The position numbers were made by a program, and so were the translations under genes. From the NCBI RefSeq assembly GCF_002007605.1, contig NZ_CP019799.1, forward strand, positions 2,582,001-2,646,000: 64,000 nucleotides of DNA. The letters run 5' to 3'. Positions 1 through 9,995 of this stretch are shown here, in pieces (the stretch's first letter is position 1; the number at the start of each line of letters is the position of its first letter). The notes below the pieces were generated by a model, which was given only the letters and a program-made list of their open reading frames with translations, did not search any database and was not told the origin of the DNA. The DNA is from Cellvibrio sp. PSBB023. Lineage in GTDB: Bacteria; Pseudomonadota; Gammaproteobacteria; Pseudomonadales; Cellvibrionaceae.

Positions 1-3000
1 CCTCTGCGACTACGGCAATAGGACGCTGCTGATGTTGTTCAATTAATTTTCTTACCGCACGAATTAATACCGACAAATCCAGTGGCTTGCTTAAAAAATC
101 ATTCATGCCCGCCGCAAGCGCACGCTGCTTTTCCTCTGCCAATGCACCTGCTGTTAGCGCAATAATCGGCAGCGTTGTGATGCCCATGTTATGGCGAATA
201 ATACGAGTCGCTTCATAACCGTCCATTTCCGGCATTTGAATATCCATTAATACAGCATCAATTGCATCCGGGTGACTTGCCAACTGATCCAAGGCCTCTT
301 GTCCCGTGCTGCACAATTGCACCTCGGCTCCCTGAAGGGTTAATAGCAAACTCCCCACTTCAAGATTAAGGTCGCTGTCATCCACCAATAATAATCTCAA
401 ACCATTTAACCACTGAATATTTGCAGTATCCAATCTGGTGGCTGACATAACCTTGTCTGTCGTTTTGAGATGTTCGAGCAAACAGGTGTTAACCTGATTA
501 AACAATGTAATAGCAGTAACGGGTCGCGCCAATATTCGCAGCGGCAATCTTCCATCAATCTCCGCGAGCGGAGCGTCTGCATCCTGAGGTGACTGGATAA
601 CAATAATGGGAATAATGGCTGCGCGCTGCAATGCCTGCAGATTCTGATATTCCCGGCTTCCTTGCGCGCCCAATAACGTTCTATCGATTATCAATATATC
701 GGGCAAGCCTATACCTTGAGCCAATTTTTCTTTTATATAGGTGATTAGCGCTTCAAGGCTAGGCATAAGTGATACCTGCCACCCCAATGCATGGCAATAG
801 CTACTCAGGACGTGTTTTTCCGGCGCAACCCCCAACACCACAACTCTTAAACAATGGCTGGCCACTGACACATCAACATCAGATTCCAATAGCGGCAAGG
901 GTAATATCACTTTGAATTCACTGCCAACACCCAGCTCGCTTTTTACACTGACTGTGCCGCCCATTTTTTCGGTGAGGCCACGAACCACAGACAAACCAAG
1001 ACCAGTGCCACCATACTTGCGGGTAGTAGAGTCATCCGCTTGGGTAAAAGGCGTAAATAGTTTTTCGATGGCAACATCATCGATACCGCAACCGCTATCC
1101 TTGACTGCCAACTGCAACAATTCGTGGTCATCGTATGCCACGTTCAATTCAACAAAACCCTCTGCGGTAAATTTGATGGCATTACCGATCAGGTTCATTA
1201 ATATTTGATTGACGCGCAGGCTGTCGCCCATCACCAAAAACGGCAGGCTCGCTACACCGCGAATAACAAAGTTCAAGCCTTTGGCATCAGCTTGTGGCGC
1301 AAACAGTTCACGAATATCCGATAACAACTGACGCGGATTAAATGGCGCTTTTTCAATGCGCATTTCACCGGATTCAATTTTGGCGATATCCAAAATGTCA
1401 TTAATAATGCCGAGCAAGGTGCGGCCGGCAATTTGTAATTTACCGAGCAGATTTTTTTGATGCTCATCCAGTTGGGTATTTTCCAGCAAATGGGCAATAC
1501 CAATCACGGCATTCATCGGTGTACGGATTTCATGGCTCATGTTGGCCAGAAATAAGCTCTTGGCCGCGTTTGCCCGCTCAGCAGTCGATTTTGCCAAATG
1601 CAACTCCGCGTTAATGCGCAGTCTTTCGGTAATATCCTCCGCCATACCCAAGTGGCCAATCAATTTACCATCAGCGGTTTGTATCGCGGTGACCACCAAG
1701 GATACCGGCACATAACTGCCGTCTTTTCGCACATAAGTCCATTGGCGTGTCTCAGCACCTTCTCGATCAGCCTTCACATAAAACACATCTGCATCGCGAA
1801 TGTCGTTGCCATATTCCGCACGCAACTCAACCAAGCGCTGATCGATTTCGTGTTGCAGATGAAAACAATGTGGCGTTTTTACATTGATCATTTCACTTGC
1901 ACTGTAGCCTAATAATAATTCAGCACCGCGATTAAAAATAATCACGCGGCCCTCAATATCCGTCGCCACAATAGATACCTCAGAAGAGGCATTGAGTACC
2001 GCTTGAAGCAAGCTGGCCACACGCGACAATTCGGCGGTTCGTTCACTCACTTCCAGTTCAAGTTTTGCATTGAAATCTTTCAGGTATTGCTCAGCACGTT
2101 TGCGGTCGCTAATGTCATGCATTAATTTAGCAACGCCCAAAATCCTGCCATCACTCTCGCGAATCATACTGCAGGTAATGGTGACATCAATTAACTCGCC
2201 ACCTTTGTGGGTACGCTGGGTTTCCATAGTGGAGCCACGTTCACCACGCGACACTTGTTCAAGGAGTTTATGGTCCTCCCACAGCCGTTCACTGGGTACA
2301 AGTAAAGGTGCCAGTGGCTGCCCCAAGACTTCTGCTTCGGTGTAACCGAACATCTGCTCGGCAGCGCGGTTCCAGGTAATGATGGTGCCATCCAGCGCTT
2401 CACCAATAATCGCGTCACTGGAGTTTTCCACTATAGTTGCAAGCCGTGCTTGACCGGCACTCACTTCGTGCTGGCGTTGCCGCGACAACATAAATGCACC
2501 AATCATTGCAGTGAGCATAAGCGAAGCCAATATACCGATTATTAAAATATTGACGGTTTTTACCGGCTCAAGGGATTCAATAAGACTTGAATAGGCACTG
2601 ACTTCAAAGCGCCAGGTGCGCCCGTAAACCTCGCGCTCAACTACATAGGTATTGGTATGTTCCGGGTCAGGGTGCGTATCTTCCGATTCAAAAATCGGTT
2701 GAATCGCACTGTGATCAGTCACATCAAATAAGGCCAGGTGCAACTGGCGATCAGAGAGGTTCAGCGACGCCATTACCTCACGCATAACCAACGGAGCATA
2801 GCTCCACCCGATCACACTTTCGGTACGATGAATAATAGTGTCCGGCGTTTCAGCGGTGCGATAAATGGGCAATAAAAATAAAAATGAACGCAAGGGTTCG
2901 CCAATTTCATTAATTAAGGTGATGGGTGCAGTCAGTGTTGCATTGCCGCTTTGCATGGCACTAATCGCAGCTTCTTTGCGCCGTGCTTCAGAGGCGATAT

Positions 3001-3481
3001 CGATACCTATGGCTTCATGATTAATGCCTGGCGGATCAATATATTGCACAACAAATAAATCATCTGAGTGTGGCTCAAATTGGCGGATAGTAAAGTCGGG
3101 CCAACCATCTGCTTTAGCATTAATAATAAAACTGTCTTTATCACTTTGTGTTACTTTGCGGATAAAACCAAAACCGCGCGCACCGGGATATTCCTGCTGT
3201 ACATTGCGCGCCTTGCTGTAGCGCGTAATCAAGGTACGATTAAGGTCAGCCAAGCCAACCATATGAATAGCGCCGCGCATACCGCGCAAGCGGTATTCAT
3301 AAATACGCAAGCGCGCCGCTAAATCTCGCTCGACCTCATTGCCTTTGGACTCCAGCTCGCGCTTCACCACACGACTATTGCTAGCCGATTCCTGATGAAC
3401 AATATAGAGCGTAGCCAATATGCCACTGAACAATACCGCCATCATGGAAAAAACTAACAGTATCAGCCTGCGTTGCTTCAT
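1..3481 (-). CDS. CHASE-PAS-PAS hybrid sensor histidine kinase, C-terminus outside window
   Basis: Membrane hybrid kinase read from the ATG at 3481; it runs off the window start, so its end is missing. In order it has an N-terminal membrane segment, a CHASE-type periplasmic sensor region with a conserved YPGARGFGF stretch, a second membrane segment (about residues 300-330), two PAS domains, an H-box (MSHEIRTPMN), an ATPase domain (N-box NLIGNAIKF, then DSGCGI and GGTGLGLSV), a degenerate receiver-like region, and a true receiver with its phosphoacceptor Asp in VLMDIQMPEMDGYEA. The ligand is unknown. It lies 51 bp downstream of the BdlA-like gene on the same strand, so the two are probably co-transcribed. 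Domain order is read directly from my translation; the signal sensed is not inferable. Confidence 0.9.
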   Translation of the reverse strand, partial: MKQRRLILLVFSMMAVLFSGILATLYIVHQESASNSRVVKRELESKGNEVERDLAARLRIYEYRLRGMRGAIHMVGLADLNRTLITRYSKARNVQQEYPGARGFGFIRKVTQSDKDSFIINAKADGWPDFTIRQFEPHSDDLFVVQYIDPPGINHEAIGIDIASEARRKEAAISAMQSGNATLTAPITLINEIGEPLRSFLFLLPIYRTAETPDTIIHRTESVIGWSYAPLVMREVMASLNLSDRQLHLALFDVTDHSAIQPIFESEDTHPDPEHTNTYVVEREVYGRTWRFEVSAYSSLIESLEPVKTVNILIIGILASLMLTAMIGAFMLSRQRQHEVSAGQARLATIVENSSDAIIGEALDGTIITWNRAAEQMFGYTEAEVLGQPLAPLLVPSERLWEDHKLLEQVSRGERGSTMETQRTHKGGELIDVTITCSMIRESDGRILGVAKLMHDISDRKRAEQYLKDFNAKLELEVSERTAELSRVASLLQAVLNASSEVSIVATDIEGRVIIFNRGAELLLGYSASEMINVKTPHCFHLQHEIDQRLVELRAEYGNDIRDADVFYVKADREGAETRQWTYVRKDGSYVPVSLVVTAIQTADGKLIGHLGMAEDITERLRINAELHLAKSTAERANAAKSLFLANMSHEIRTPMNAVIGIAHLLENTQLDEHQKNLLGKLQIAGRTLLGIINDILDIAKIESGEMRIEKAPFNPRQLLSDIRELFAPQADAKGLNFVIRGVASLPFLVMGDSLRVNQILMNLIGNAIKFTAEGFVELNVAYDDHELLQLAVKDSGCGIDDVAIEKLFTPFTQADDSTTRKYGGTGLGLSVVRGLTEKMGGTVSVKSELGVGSEFKVILPLPLLESDVDVSVASHCLRVVVLGVAPEKHVLSSYCHALGWQVSLMPSLEALITYIKEKLAQGIGLPDILIIDRTLLGAQGSREYQNLQALQRAAIIPIIVIQSPQDADAPLAEIDGRLPLRILARPVTAITLFNQVNTCLLEHLKTTDKVMSATRLDTANIQWLNGLRLLLVDDSDLNLEVGSLLLTLQGAEVQLCSTGQEALDQLASHPDAIDAVLMDIQMPEMDGYEATRIIRHNMGITTLPIIALTAGALAEEKQRALAAGMNDFLSKPLDLSVLIRAVRKLIEQHQQRPIAVVAE

Positions 3482-3531
3482 AAGTATCCGGAGCTCAATG
3501 GGGTTTGATTAGCAAATTGAAGATGCCGGGA

Positions 3532-4833
3532 TTAAGGGCGCATCATCTCAACCATTTGTAAAAATTGGTTTACGCCGTTACGCACATCATCCAACCCGGA
3601 TGCCACTTCATTAATACTGTCTTCACCATGCAGGGCAATGCCGGTAATTGCATCCAGTTTTTCATCCACTTGATGAATCAGCGCCGTGTTATTTTTAACA
3701 ACATTGGCAATTTCTGCGGTTGCTTTTGCCGTATCGGCAGCCAACTTTCGAACTTCATCGGCCACCACCGAGAACCCCCGCCCGGCATCCCCCGCCCGCG
3801 CAGCTTCTATGGCAGCGTTTAATGCCAGCAAATTGGTTTGATCGGCAATGGCGCGAATAGTCGTGACAATATCGTTAATACTTTTGGATTGGGAAATTAG
3901 CTGTGCGCCAATAATCGACGCCGCTTTCACTTGATCAGCAATGCTGTGCGATGTTTCTACTGCCTCATTCAATACCCTGACGGCATTGGTGGTAATTTGT
4001 GAGGTTTCCTCTGAAGTGGTCGCCGCCATGTCTACGGTTTTCAATGCGGTACTGACACGCTCGGTGATGTCCGATGCAAACTTGATGACTTTGTAAACCT
4101 TGCCCGCTTGATTAAAAATGGGATTGTAGGTTGCCTCCAACCATACAATTTCACCGCGTGCATCTTTGCGCTTGAAGCGGCCGGAAAAGTGCTCACCGCG
4201 CGCGAGTTTCCGCCAAAAATCCGGGTTCTCTTTGTAAAATTCATTGTCGCAAAACAAGCGATGATTTTTACCGACAATAGCAGACAACTCATAACCCATG
4301 GTGCTGAGAAAATTGGCGTTAGCATTCACAATATCGCCATCGGGTGTAAACTCAATCACCGCTAGCGATTTATCCAAGGCTTCCAGCACCGCATTTTTGG
4401 AATCCAGCACTTGCTGTGTTTTAGTTACATCATTTGCAATCTTTATAATTTTAACGACTATATTATTGTGATTGCGTACCGGAAAATAATTCGCTGCCAG
4501 AAAAATAGACTCGCCATTCTTTTTGAAGCGCTCAAAGGTTCCGGAAAAGGCTTTGCCGTTGGCTAAATCGCTCCAGAACTGATCGTAGCTACTGCTTTGA
4601 CTGTAGCTTGCATCGCAAAAAATGCGGTGATGTTTACCTAGCACCTCGGCTTTTGAATAGCCTACGGCCGCCAGGAAAATATCATTCACATCAATAATAT
4701 AACCCTGCGGGTTAAAACTGATATAGGCTGTATTCTGTTGTATGGCGTTAAACTCATCCTCGCTTTCACGCAGTTTTTCTTCGGCCTCTGCGCCTTTATT
4801 ATCCACAGCCTTTTTCCAAAAATGTAACTCCAT
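3532..4833 (-). CDS. soluble PAS-PAS-MCP signalling protein, BdlA-like
   Basis: Two PAS domains (about residues 20-130 and 140-250) are followed by a methyl-accepting chemotaxis signalling domain containing the invariant hairpin-tip stretch [20 protein letters not shown]. There is no membrane helix and no HAMP domain, so it should be cytoplasmic, like Pseudomonas aeruginosa BdlA (about 417 residues), which controls biofilm dispersion. I chose the start at 4833 because GGAG lies six bases before that ATG; ATGs at 4857 and 4845 are possible but have no ribosome binding site. It is the first gene of a probable operon with the hybrid kinase and is divergent from the binding-protein gene at 5033. 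The BdlA-like role is inferred from architecture only. Confidence 0.85.
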   Translation of the reverse strand: MELHFWKKAVDNKGAEAEEKLRESEDEFNAIQQNTAYISFNPQGYIIDVNDIFLAAVGYSKAEVLGKHHRIFCDASYSQSSSYDQFWSDLANGKAFSGTFERFKKNGESIFLAANYFPVRNHNNIVVKIIKIANDVTKTQQVLDSKNAVLEALDKSLAVIEFTPDGDIVNANANFLSTMGYELSAIVGKNHRLFCDNEFYKENPDFWRKLARGEHFSGRFKRKDARGEIVWLEATYNPIFNQAGKVYKVIKFASDITERVSTALKTVDMAATTSEETSQITTNAVRVLNEAVETSHSIADQVKAASIIGAQLISQSKSINDIVTTIRAIADQTNLLALNAAIEAARAGDAGRGFSVVADEVRKLAADTAKATAEIANVVKNNTALIHQVDEKLDAITGIALHGEDSINEVASGLDDVRNGVNQFLQMVEMMRP

Positions 4834-5032
4834 TTCAAACTCCATAAGCGCCAACATTTGTACAACAAAAAAGTCTAGCCTATGAATGCTTATTCTGCTG
4901 TTTAAATGAAAAACTCAGGGAATATGAAAGCCAATACTTAGCGTATTTTGACATTGCGATTTCCAAACCGCACACAAAGGCTCACCTATACTTTTCTACA
5001 GGCAGCAACCGTGGGCAAACAGGAAGGGGTTT

Positions 5033-5959
5033 ATGTTAATGGCGACATTATGGACATGGGTTCGTCGTGTAATGGCATTGGTTTTGATAGCGCTCTACAC
5101 ATCACTCACCATAGCGGATGATACGCGAGGGCCTCCAGTCATTAAGGTCGCCGCTGCAAAACCCGAATTTGCTATTGCCCAGGATTATTTCGTCAGCCTG
5201 TTAAAACGTGCACTGGAATTGGGCGCAGAAGGCCGCACAGTTCCGGTGGTGCAGGAGACTCGCCTGATCGAACAAAAGCAAGGCATTCAGGAGATGATTC
5301 GCGGAAAAATTATCGATGTCTATTGGATGGGGACAGATACAAGCCGCGAAGAAAAATTGCGAGCAATTCCTATTCCACTCGACAGAGGCTTAATGGGCTA
5401 TAGGCGATTTATTATTCGCCGCGATATGGCACTGGAATTCGACAACATTGACACCTTGAGTGCTCTGGCAAACTACACTGCCTGCCAGGGAAAACATTGG
5501 CCAGATACCATTGTGTTAAAAGAGGCCGGCTTACCCGTGCAGGAAATTGTGAGCTTTGAACGTATGTTTCAACGACTAAATCTTCGAGAATGCGACTATT
5601 TCCCACGCGGTTTTTTTGAACCCTACTCCGAGCTTTACGTGCGGCAACAAATCTATCCTGACTTGGTGCTCTACGAGCATCTGGTACTGTACTATCCATT
5701 TACCTTGTATTTTTTTCTCAATAAAGATGACGAAGCGCTGGCACAATGGATTGAACAAGGACTGGAAAAAATGATCGACTCCGGCGAGTTTATCCGCCAC
5801 ATGCAATCCCACGATTTAACCCGACACGCATTCCCGCTTCATCACCTTGAGGATATGCGTGTTATCGAATTAAAAAACCCGAACATTCCAGCAACAACCA
5901 ATTATAAAAACCGGCGCTATTGGTTTCAGCCCGATGATTTTAATCACCGCCATCACTGA
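5033..5959 (+). CDS. orphan periplasmic substrate-binding protein (SBP_bac_3-like)
   Basis: A 308-residue protein with an N-terminal signal peptide (hydrophobic stretch before TIADD) and a two-lobed amino-acid-type binding-protein fold. It is clearly paralogous to the minus-strand protein at 56055-56963: both share an IDVxW segment, RIPL/PIPL followed by GLxGxR, a FPRG segment and YPF/MPF-LYxF. No ABC permease or ATPase gene is nearby, so it may serve as a sensory or scavenging protein rather than a transporter subunit. The ATG at 5033 follows AGGAAGGGG. It is divergent from the BdlA-like gene, which suggests a shared sensory role (inference). Its 3' end overlaps the convergent tyrS by 7 bp. 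Confidence 0.8.
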   Translation: MLMATLWTWVRRVMALVLIALYTSLTIADDTRGPPVIKVAAAKPEFAIAQDYFVSLLKRALELGAEGRTVPVVQETRLIEQKQGIQEMIRGKIIDVYWMGTDTSREEKLRAIPIPLDRGLMGYRRFIIRRDMALEFDNIDTLSALANYTACQGKHWPDTIVLKEAGLPVQEIVSFERMFQRLNLRECDYFPRGFFEPYSELYVRQQIYPDLVLYEHLVLYYPFTLYFFLNKDDEALAQWIEQGLEKMIDSGEFIRHMQSHDLTRHAFPLHHLEDMRVIELKNPNIPATTNYKNRRYWFQPDDFNHRHH

Positions 5960-7224
5960 GTAACAGTCTGCAAACTCAGCAAACAAAAATGCTTGTTGCC
6001 GCGCTGCAAAATCCAGTAGCGATCAAACAGCGCAAAGTGTTCAAGTAAATATCCATCCGCGATTTGTTCGCCATTAATGCGTATGGCATTGGCTTGCAAT
6101 AATGCACGCGCTTTGCTTTTGGATGGTGCAAGCTGTGAAGTCACGAGTGCATCCACTATCGACATTTCTTTTTGCACCGTCACACAGGGCAAACCATCCA
6201 ACGCTAATTGTTGTAATTCAGACAGGCTTAATGCGGTTATACCGCCAGAAAATAAAGCATGGGTAATACGCTGTGCCGACGCCAAACCTTCGCTGCCATG
6301 AACAAAACGAGTGACATGCCCTGCCAATATACCTTGCGCCGATGGTTTACCAGGTGCTGTGCGATCCTGTTCGGCGATCTGCGCTATTTGGTCACAGGAT
6401 AAAAAGGTGTAGTAGGCCAGCAGGCGGTATACATCCTTGTCATCTGTGTTTAGCCAAAACTGGTAGAAGCGGTAAGGCGAGGTTTTGCTGGCATCCAACC
6501 AAATAGTACCGCTTTCGGTTTTGCCAAATTTAGTACCGTCGGCTTTGGTGATCAATGGCAAGGTGAGGCCATCCACTTTTGCACCGTTTAGCCGCCGTGT
6601 TAAATCAATACCGCTCACAATATTGCCCCATTGATCGTTGCCGCCAATTTGCAGTGTGCAGCCGTGAGTTTTGTTAAGCATGGCAAAATCATAAGCCTGT
6701 AACAGTGAGTAGCTGAATTCCGTAAAAGAAATACCCTGCTCAGGGCGCTCCAATCGCTGCCGTACCGATTCCTTGCGGATCATTGCATTGATGGAAAAAT
6801 GTTTGCCAACATCGCGCAAGAAATCAAGCAAAGGCAGTTGTTGTAGCCAATCGCCATTATTGGCCACCCATAATGGCTGATTCAGGTGGGGCGACATTAA
6901 AGCGGTAATTTGCTCGCTGAGTTGACTGGCCCACTGCGCAACCTGCCCTGTCGTATTTAAACGGCGTTCGGCGGCTTTAAAGCTGGGATCGCCAATCATG
7001 CCAGTGGCGCCGCCAATTAATGCAATCGCTTTATGCCCCGCATCGCTAAAGCGCTTGAGCATTAACAGCGGCACCAAATGACCAATATGCAAACTACCCG
7101 CGGTAGGATCAAAACCACAGTACACCGTTTGTGGCACAGCTAAACATTCGCGCAATTGCGCCGGATTGGACGTTTGTGCAATTAAACCGCGCTGCTGCAG
7201 CTCATCAAAAAAATCGTTGGTCAT
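5953..7224 (-). CDS. tyrS: tyrosyl-tRNA synthetase
   Basis: Class I aminoacyl-tRNA synthetase charging tRNA-Tyr in the cytoplasm. The 423-residue length is typical of the bacterial family. Visible signatures are the HIGH motif ([10 protein letters not shown]), the CGFDPTAGS segment that builds the tyrosine pocket, GGNDQWGN, the KMSKS-equivalent loop KFGKT, and a C-terminal S4 RNA-binding domain (about residues 355-420, [19 protein letters not shown]). Start ATG at 7224. It overlaps tail-to-tail by 7 bp with the binding-protein gene, so no terminator can separate the two. A perfect 16-bp palindrome sits 60-75 bp upstream of the start. Confidence 0.97.
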   Translation of the reverse strand: MTNDFFDELQQRGLIAQTSNPAQLRECLAVPQTVYCGFDPTAGSLHIGHLVPLLMLKRFSDAGHKAIALIGGATGMIGDPSFKAAERRLNTTGQVAQWASQLSEQITALMSPHLNQPLWVANNGDWLQQLPLLDFLRDVGKHFSINAMIRKESVRQRLERPEQGISFTEFSYSLLQAYDFAMLNKTHGCTLQIGGNDQWGNIVSGIDLTRRLNGAKVDGLTLPLITKADGTKFGKTESGTIWLDASKTSPYRFYQFWLNTDDKDVYRLLAYYTFLSCDQIAQIAEQDRTAPGKPSAQGILAGHVTRFVHGSEGLASAQRITHALFSGGITALSLSELQQLALDGLPCVTVQKEMSIVDALVTSQLAPSKSKARALLQANAIRINGEQIADGYLLEHFALFDRYWILQRGNKHFCLLSLQTVTQ

Positions 7225-7283
7225 CTTTTAGCTCCACCCATTGAATGTCTAACTAGACTAATGGGCGGTGCGAGCAGCGTGTA

Positions 7284-7299
7284 TATCCCTATAGGGATA
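7284..7299. promoter_or_regulatory. 16-bp perfect palindrome upstream of tyrS
   Basis: TATCCCTATAGGGATA is a perfect inverted repeat lying between the end of the LuxR-type gene and the tyrS start. Its size and symmetry fit a dimeric regulator site, and the neighbouring LuxR-type protein is the obvious candidate binder, but that link is inference. It lacks a T-run, so it is not a terminator. Confidence 0.45.
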
Positions 7300-7323
7300 G
7301 TGGCAGAAAATATGAGGGGCGGA

Positions 7324-8103
7324 TTAACTCGATAACAAATGCGTCAGGAACAATTGAAACAATTCACTGAGCGAGGCGATGCGCAATTTGGCGTAGATTT
7401 TTTTGCGATGGTTTTTCACTGTACCCACCGATATGGCCGACATCTCCGCAATTTCTTGTGAGTCAAAACCTTGAATCAATAACAAGGTAATTTCCTGCTC
7501 GCGCTTGCTGAGTACAGGCTCACCAAAGGATGCCAAGGCGCGTGCGAGAAACTGCTGCAATTCAGTTTTATTGGCAGCGCCGGCCGATAGGCTAAAACTG
7601 TGTGCGCCCCAGTGCTGTTGTAACAATGCATCCAGCAAGGGTTGCAAACGCAGTAATTCCTGATAAGCCTTGTGATGACGCGCTGGGTTTTCGTCGCCAT
7701 AGCCGACGAACAACAGCAACCAACGGTGACTATCCAACCGGGTAAACAAACAGAGTTCGTCATACATCGCAGTTTTGCAGGTGAAGTGGTCGCGGTAATC
7801 GCGCAATGCATGGGGCTCGCGGATCACATCCGCCAAGCGCAACACTCCTGCCTGGGCGTGTTGTTGTGCGGCGCGATAAAACGGATCCTCAAGGTAAGAG
7901 CCGGTTAAGTAGCGCTGAAATAAAAAATCGCGATTATTGGAAATCGAATCGTAAAGATAAATAGGATGCTTGTCGGTACGACAGCCGAGCATTAATACAT
8001 GATCGCACTCAAGGCGTGACTGTAAGTAGGCCGCCAACATCGAACCAAAGCCGGGGGATTTAATACTGGCCACCACATCGGCCAGCTGTTGAATATCACT
8101 CAT
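7324..8103 (-). CDS. LuxR-type transcriptional regulator
   Basis: A 259-residue DNA-binding protein with a C-terminal LuxR/FixJ helix-turn-helix (about residues 190-250): LSKREQEITLLLIQG, then EIAEMSAISVGTVKNHRKKI. The N-terminal 185 residues show no receiver domain and no clear acyl-homoserine-lactone domain; the segment resembles a GAF-type or uncharacterised sensor region. No LuxI-type synthase lies in the window, so it would be a solo regulator. It is a single gene with tyrS downstream on the same strand, separated by 99 bp containing a perfect palindrome. The target genes are unknown. Confidence 0.85.
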   Translation of the reverse strand: MSDIQQLADVVASIKSPGFGSMLAAYLQSRLECDHVLMLGCRTDKHPIYLYDSISNNRDFLFQRYLTGSYLEDPFYRAAQQHAQAGVLRLADVIREPHALRDYRDHFTCKTAMYDELCLFTRLDSHRWLLLFVGYGDENPARHHKAYQELLRLQPLLDALLQQHWGAHSFSLSAGAANKTELQQFLARALASFGEPVLSKREQEITLLLIQGFDSQEIAEMSAISVGTVKNHRKKIYAKLRIASLSELFQLFLTHLLSS

Positions 8104-8149
8104 GATGCGCTGTCTTTCAGACTATTGACTGTGAATTGTTGCGAGATTG

Positions 8150-8177
8150 AAAAAAGCCCTAAGTAACGAGGGCTTTT
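8150..8177 (-). terminator. rho-independent terminator after the S41 peptidase gene
   Basis: Arms AAAAGCCCT and AGGGCTTTT form a hairpin around an 8-base loop. Read on the minus strand it ends in a run of T, just after the stop at 8189. Confidence 0.75.
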
Positions 8178-8188
8178 ACAGCGGTTAT

Positions 8189-9787
8189 TTACGGGCGATC
8201 CAATACCAGAATTTTTCGCGTTTCAGGCGCGAGCAATTCGCCACTGCCGGATATGCCCTGTGTTTTTTGCAAGCTGCGCGTGACCGCGGATGCACAACTG
8301 CCGGTATCGCGATACCGGAGTGCGGTTGCCAATAAGGCCTCACTGCGATCACCCAGTGCATGCTCCAAATCATCGGTCACACGACAACCTTTTACCAGTG
8401 TTTCACCGTTGTCACTGGTCGATGGAATAAAACCATCGCTGTATTCACCAAAGCCTTTGGCATTAGCGCCTTTTAATTGGATGGTGTAGTAGGTTGTGCC
8501 GCAATTATCTTCCGGATAAAAACCATAGGGTTTGCCACAAGTGGTTGCGCCGATTAAAAACACCTGCACATTCGCCCCACGCAAGCCATTAATAATGGCC
8601 TCACTGGCCGAACAGGTTGACTCAGCTGTGAGTATGTAAACGCGATTTAAATTGAGCGTAGGCAGCGCCACATTTTTATTTAGCCCATAGAGCCCCTCAT
8701 CCAAAAAGGGAAAGGGTTCCAAACGCGCCTGTTTGGAATTCTGGATTTGTTCATAAAATACTTTGTCTTGCACATTGCTGCCCGCAATCATGTAAGACGC
8801 CAAACTGGCGATAGATAACAAACCGCCACCGTTGTAACGCAAGTCCAGAATTAAATCGCTGACACCAGCCTGTTTGAATTGATTGATGGCAACAACCCAT
8901 TCATCTTGCGATTTTTCAACGTGGGAATTAAATACCATATAGCCGACACTGCCTGTATCGGTCTCCAATACAGTCGCCTGATGCACAGTGCTGCTTTCCA
9001 CCTGCGCCGATTGCAAGGTGACTGTTTTGAGCGTGCCATCCACCGCTTGCAATTCAAAATTATGTGCTGCACCCAACACACTGGGAAATAATCCTTCATT
9101 CAACGCATTTAACCCGGCGTCGCTCTCGTCGGTGACCAGATCATAGGAATCGATTTTTAAAATGCGATCACCACGCTGTACACCCGCTGCAGCGGCCGGT
9201 GAATTGTGCTCCACATAGGCGATGTAATAACGACGGGGCGGCACTGTGGAATAGACCTTCAGACGCAGGCCATAGTCATAACTGATACCCGCCTCCCAGG
9301 CTTCTGCATCCTCGGTGGGTTCGTAAAAGTGGAAGTTATCTTTGGGGGCACCAGAATTGGTTGTGCGATTGGTTTTTAACAGCAGGAAGTAATCCTGCGG
9401 TGTTTGGCTGTCGATGGCAGGAGATCGGTCAGTGACTTCGTCAAACCATAAATAGGTTTCATTGGTCCAGGCCCGCAAAAAATCCTTCTCATTTGTGCGT
9501 GTACCGCGCTTGTCAGGGAAGGTGATGCCGGTAAACGCACTACGTCCGGTGCGCGGCACTTCGCACAGGTGCTTGAAATTGGCCGATGCCTTGTAAACAC
9601 CAGCAACCCAGCCGCTGTTGTTACTGCCGCCGGTCGTACTGGTTTCCTTCGGACCCAACACCTGGCTGTCGCCACCACCACAGGCGCTTAACACTAGCGC
9701 CATTCCTGTTGCGGCAATACCGCGAATCAACTGCCGAGATCTTGTCATTGCTGCTGTTCTCCCACATCCACCTTTTGGATTATTCAT
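8189..9787 (-). CDS. S41-family (C-terminal processing) peptidase, lipoprotein
   Basis: The secreted serine peptidase has a lipoprotein signal (LVLSACGGG lipobox), a PDZ domain (about residues 185-265, SPAAAAGVQRGDRIL), and a tail-specific-protease-like catalytic domain with VSDLILDLRYNGGG and the nucleophile serine in TCSASEAIINGLRG. It is probably anchored in the outer membrane facing the periplasm, or at the surface; the substrate is unknown. I chose the ATG at 9787 because AAGGA precedes it; the ATG at 9748 (GGGAG upstream, shorter signal peptide) is nearly as good. It is monocistronic, with its own terminator downstream and the xylBA terminator upstream. Confidence 0.88.
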   Translation of the reverse strand: MNNPKGGCGRTAAMTRSRQLIRGIAATGMALVLSACGGGDSQVLGPKETSTTGGSNNSGWVAGVYKASANFKHLCEVPRTGRSAFTGITFPDKRGTRTNEKDFLRAWTNETYLWFDEVTDRSPAIDSQTPQDYFLLLKTNRTTNSGAPKDNFHFYEPTEDAEAWEAGISYDYGLRLKVYSTVPPRRYYIAYVEHNSPAAAAGVQRGDRILKIDSYDLVTDESDAGLNALNEGLFPSVLGAAHNFELQAVDGTLKTVTLQSAQVESSTVHQATVLETDTGSVGYMVFNSHVEKSQDEWVVAINQFKQAGVSDLILDLRYNGGGLLSIASLASYMIAGSNVQDKVFYEQIQNSKQARLEPFPFLDEGLYGLNKNVALPTLNLNRVYILTAESTCSASEAIINGLRGANVQVFLIGATTCGKPYGFYPEDNCGTTYYTIQLKGANAKGFGEYSDGFIPSTSDNGETLVKGCRVTDDLEHALGDRSEALLATALRYRDTGSCASAVTRSLQKTQGISGSGELLAPETRKILVLDRP

Positions 9788-9920
9788 TTGAGATTCCTTT
9801 TGGTCTTCACGTCCCCATAGCGCCAGAGCAGCGACCATTCGGAGCCAGACCGGGTGCCAGCATAAAAGAGCAATGGATAAGACGCCAGCCCAGTAAAGGC
9901 GGGATGCGAAACGGAGGGCA

Positions 9921-9964
9921 AAAAAAACCGCTAGCTACACCTGAATACACAGGCGCACTAGCGG
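9921..9964 (-). terminator. rho-independent terminator of the xylB-xylA operon
   Basis: On the minus strand CCGCTAG pairs with CTAGCGG, with an inner CCTG/CAGG stem, and a run of eight T follows. It lies about 30 bp after the xylA stop codon. Confidence 0.8.
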
Positions 9965-9995
9965 CAGAGGCTTTGCAAGTTTAATCAGTTACAGT

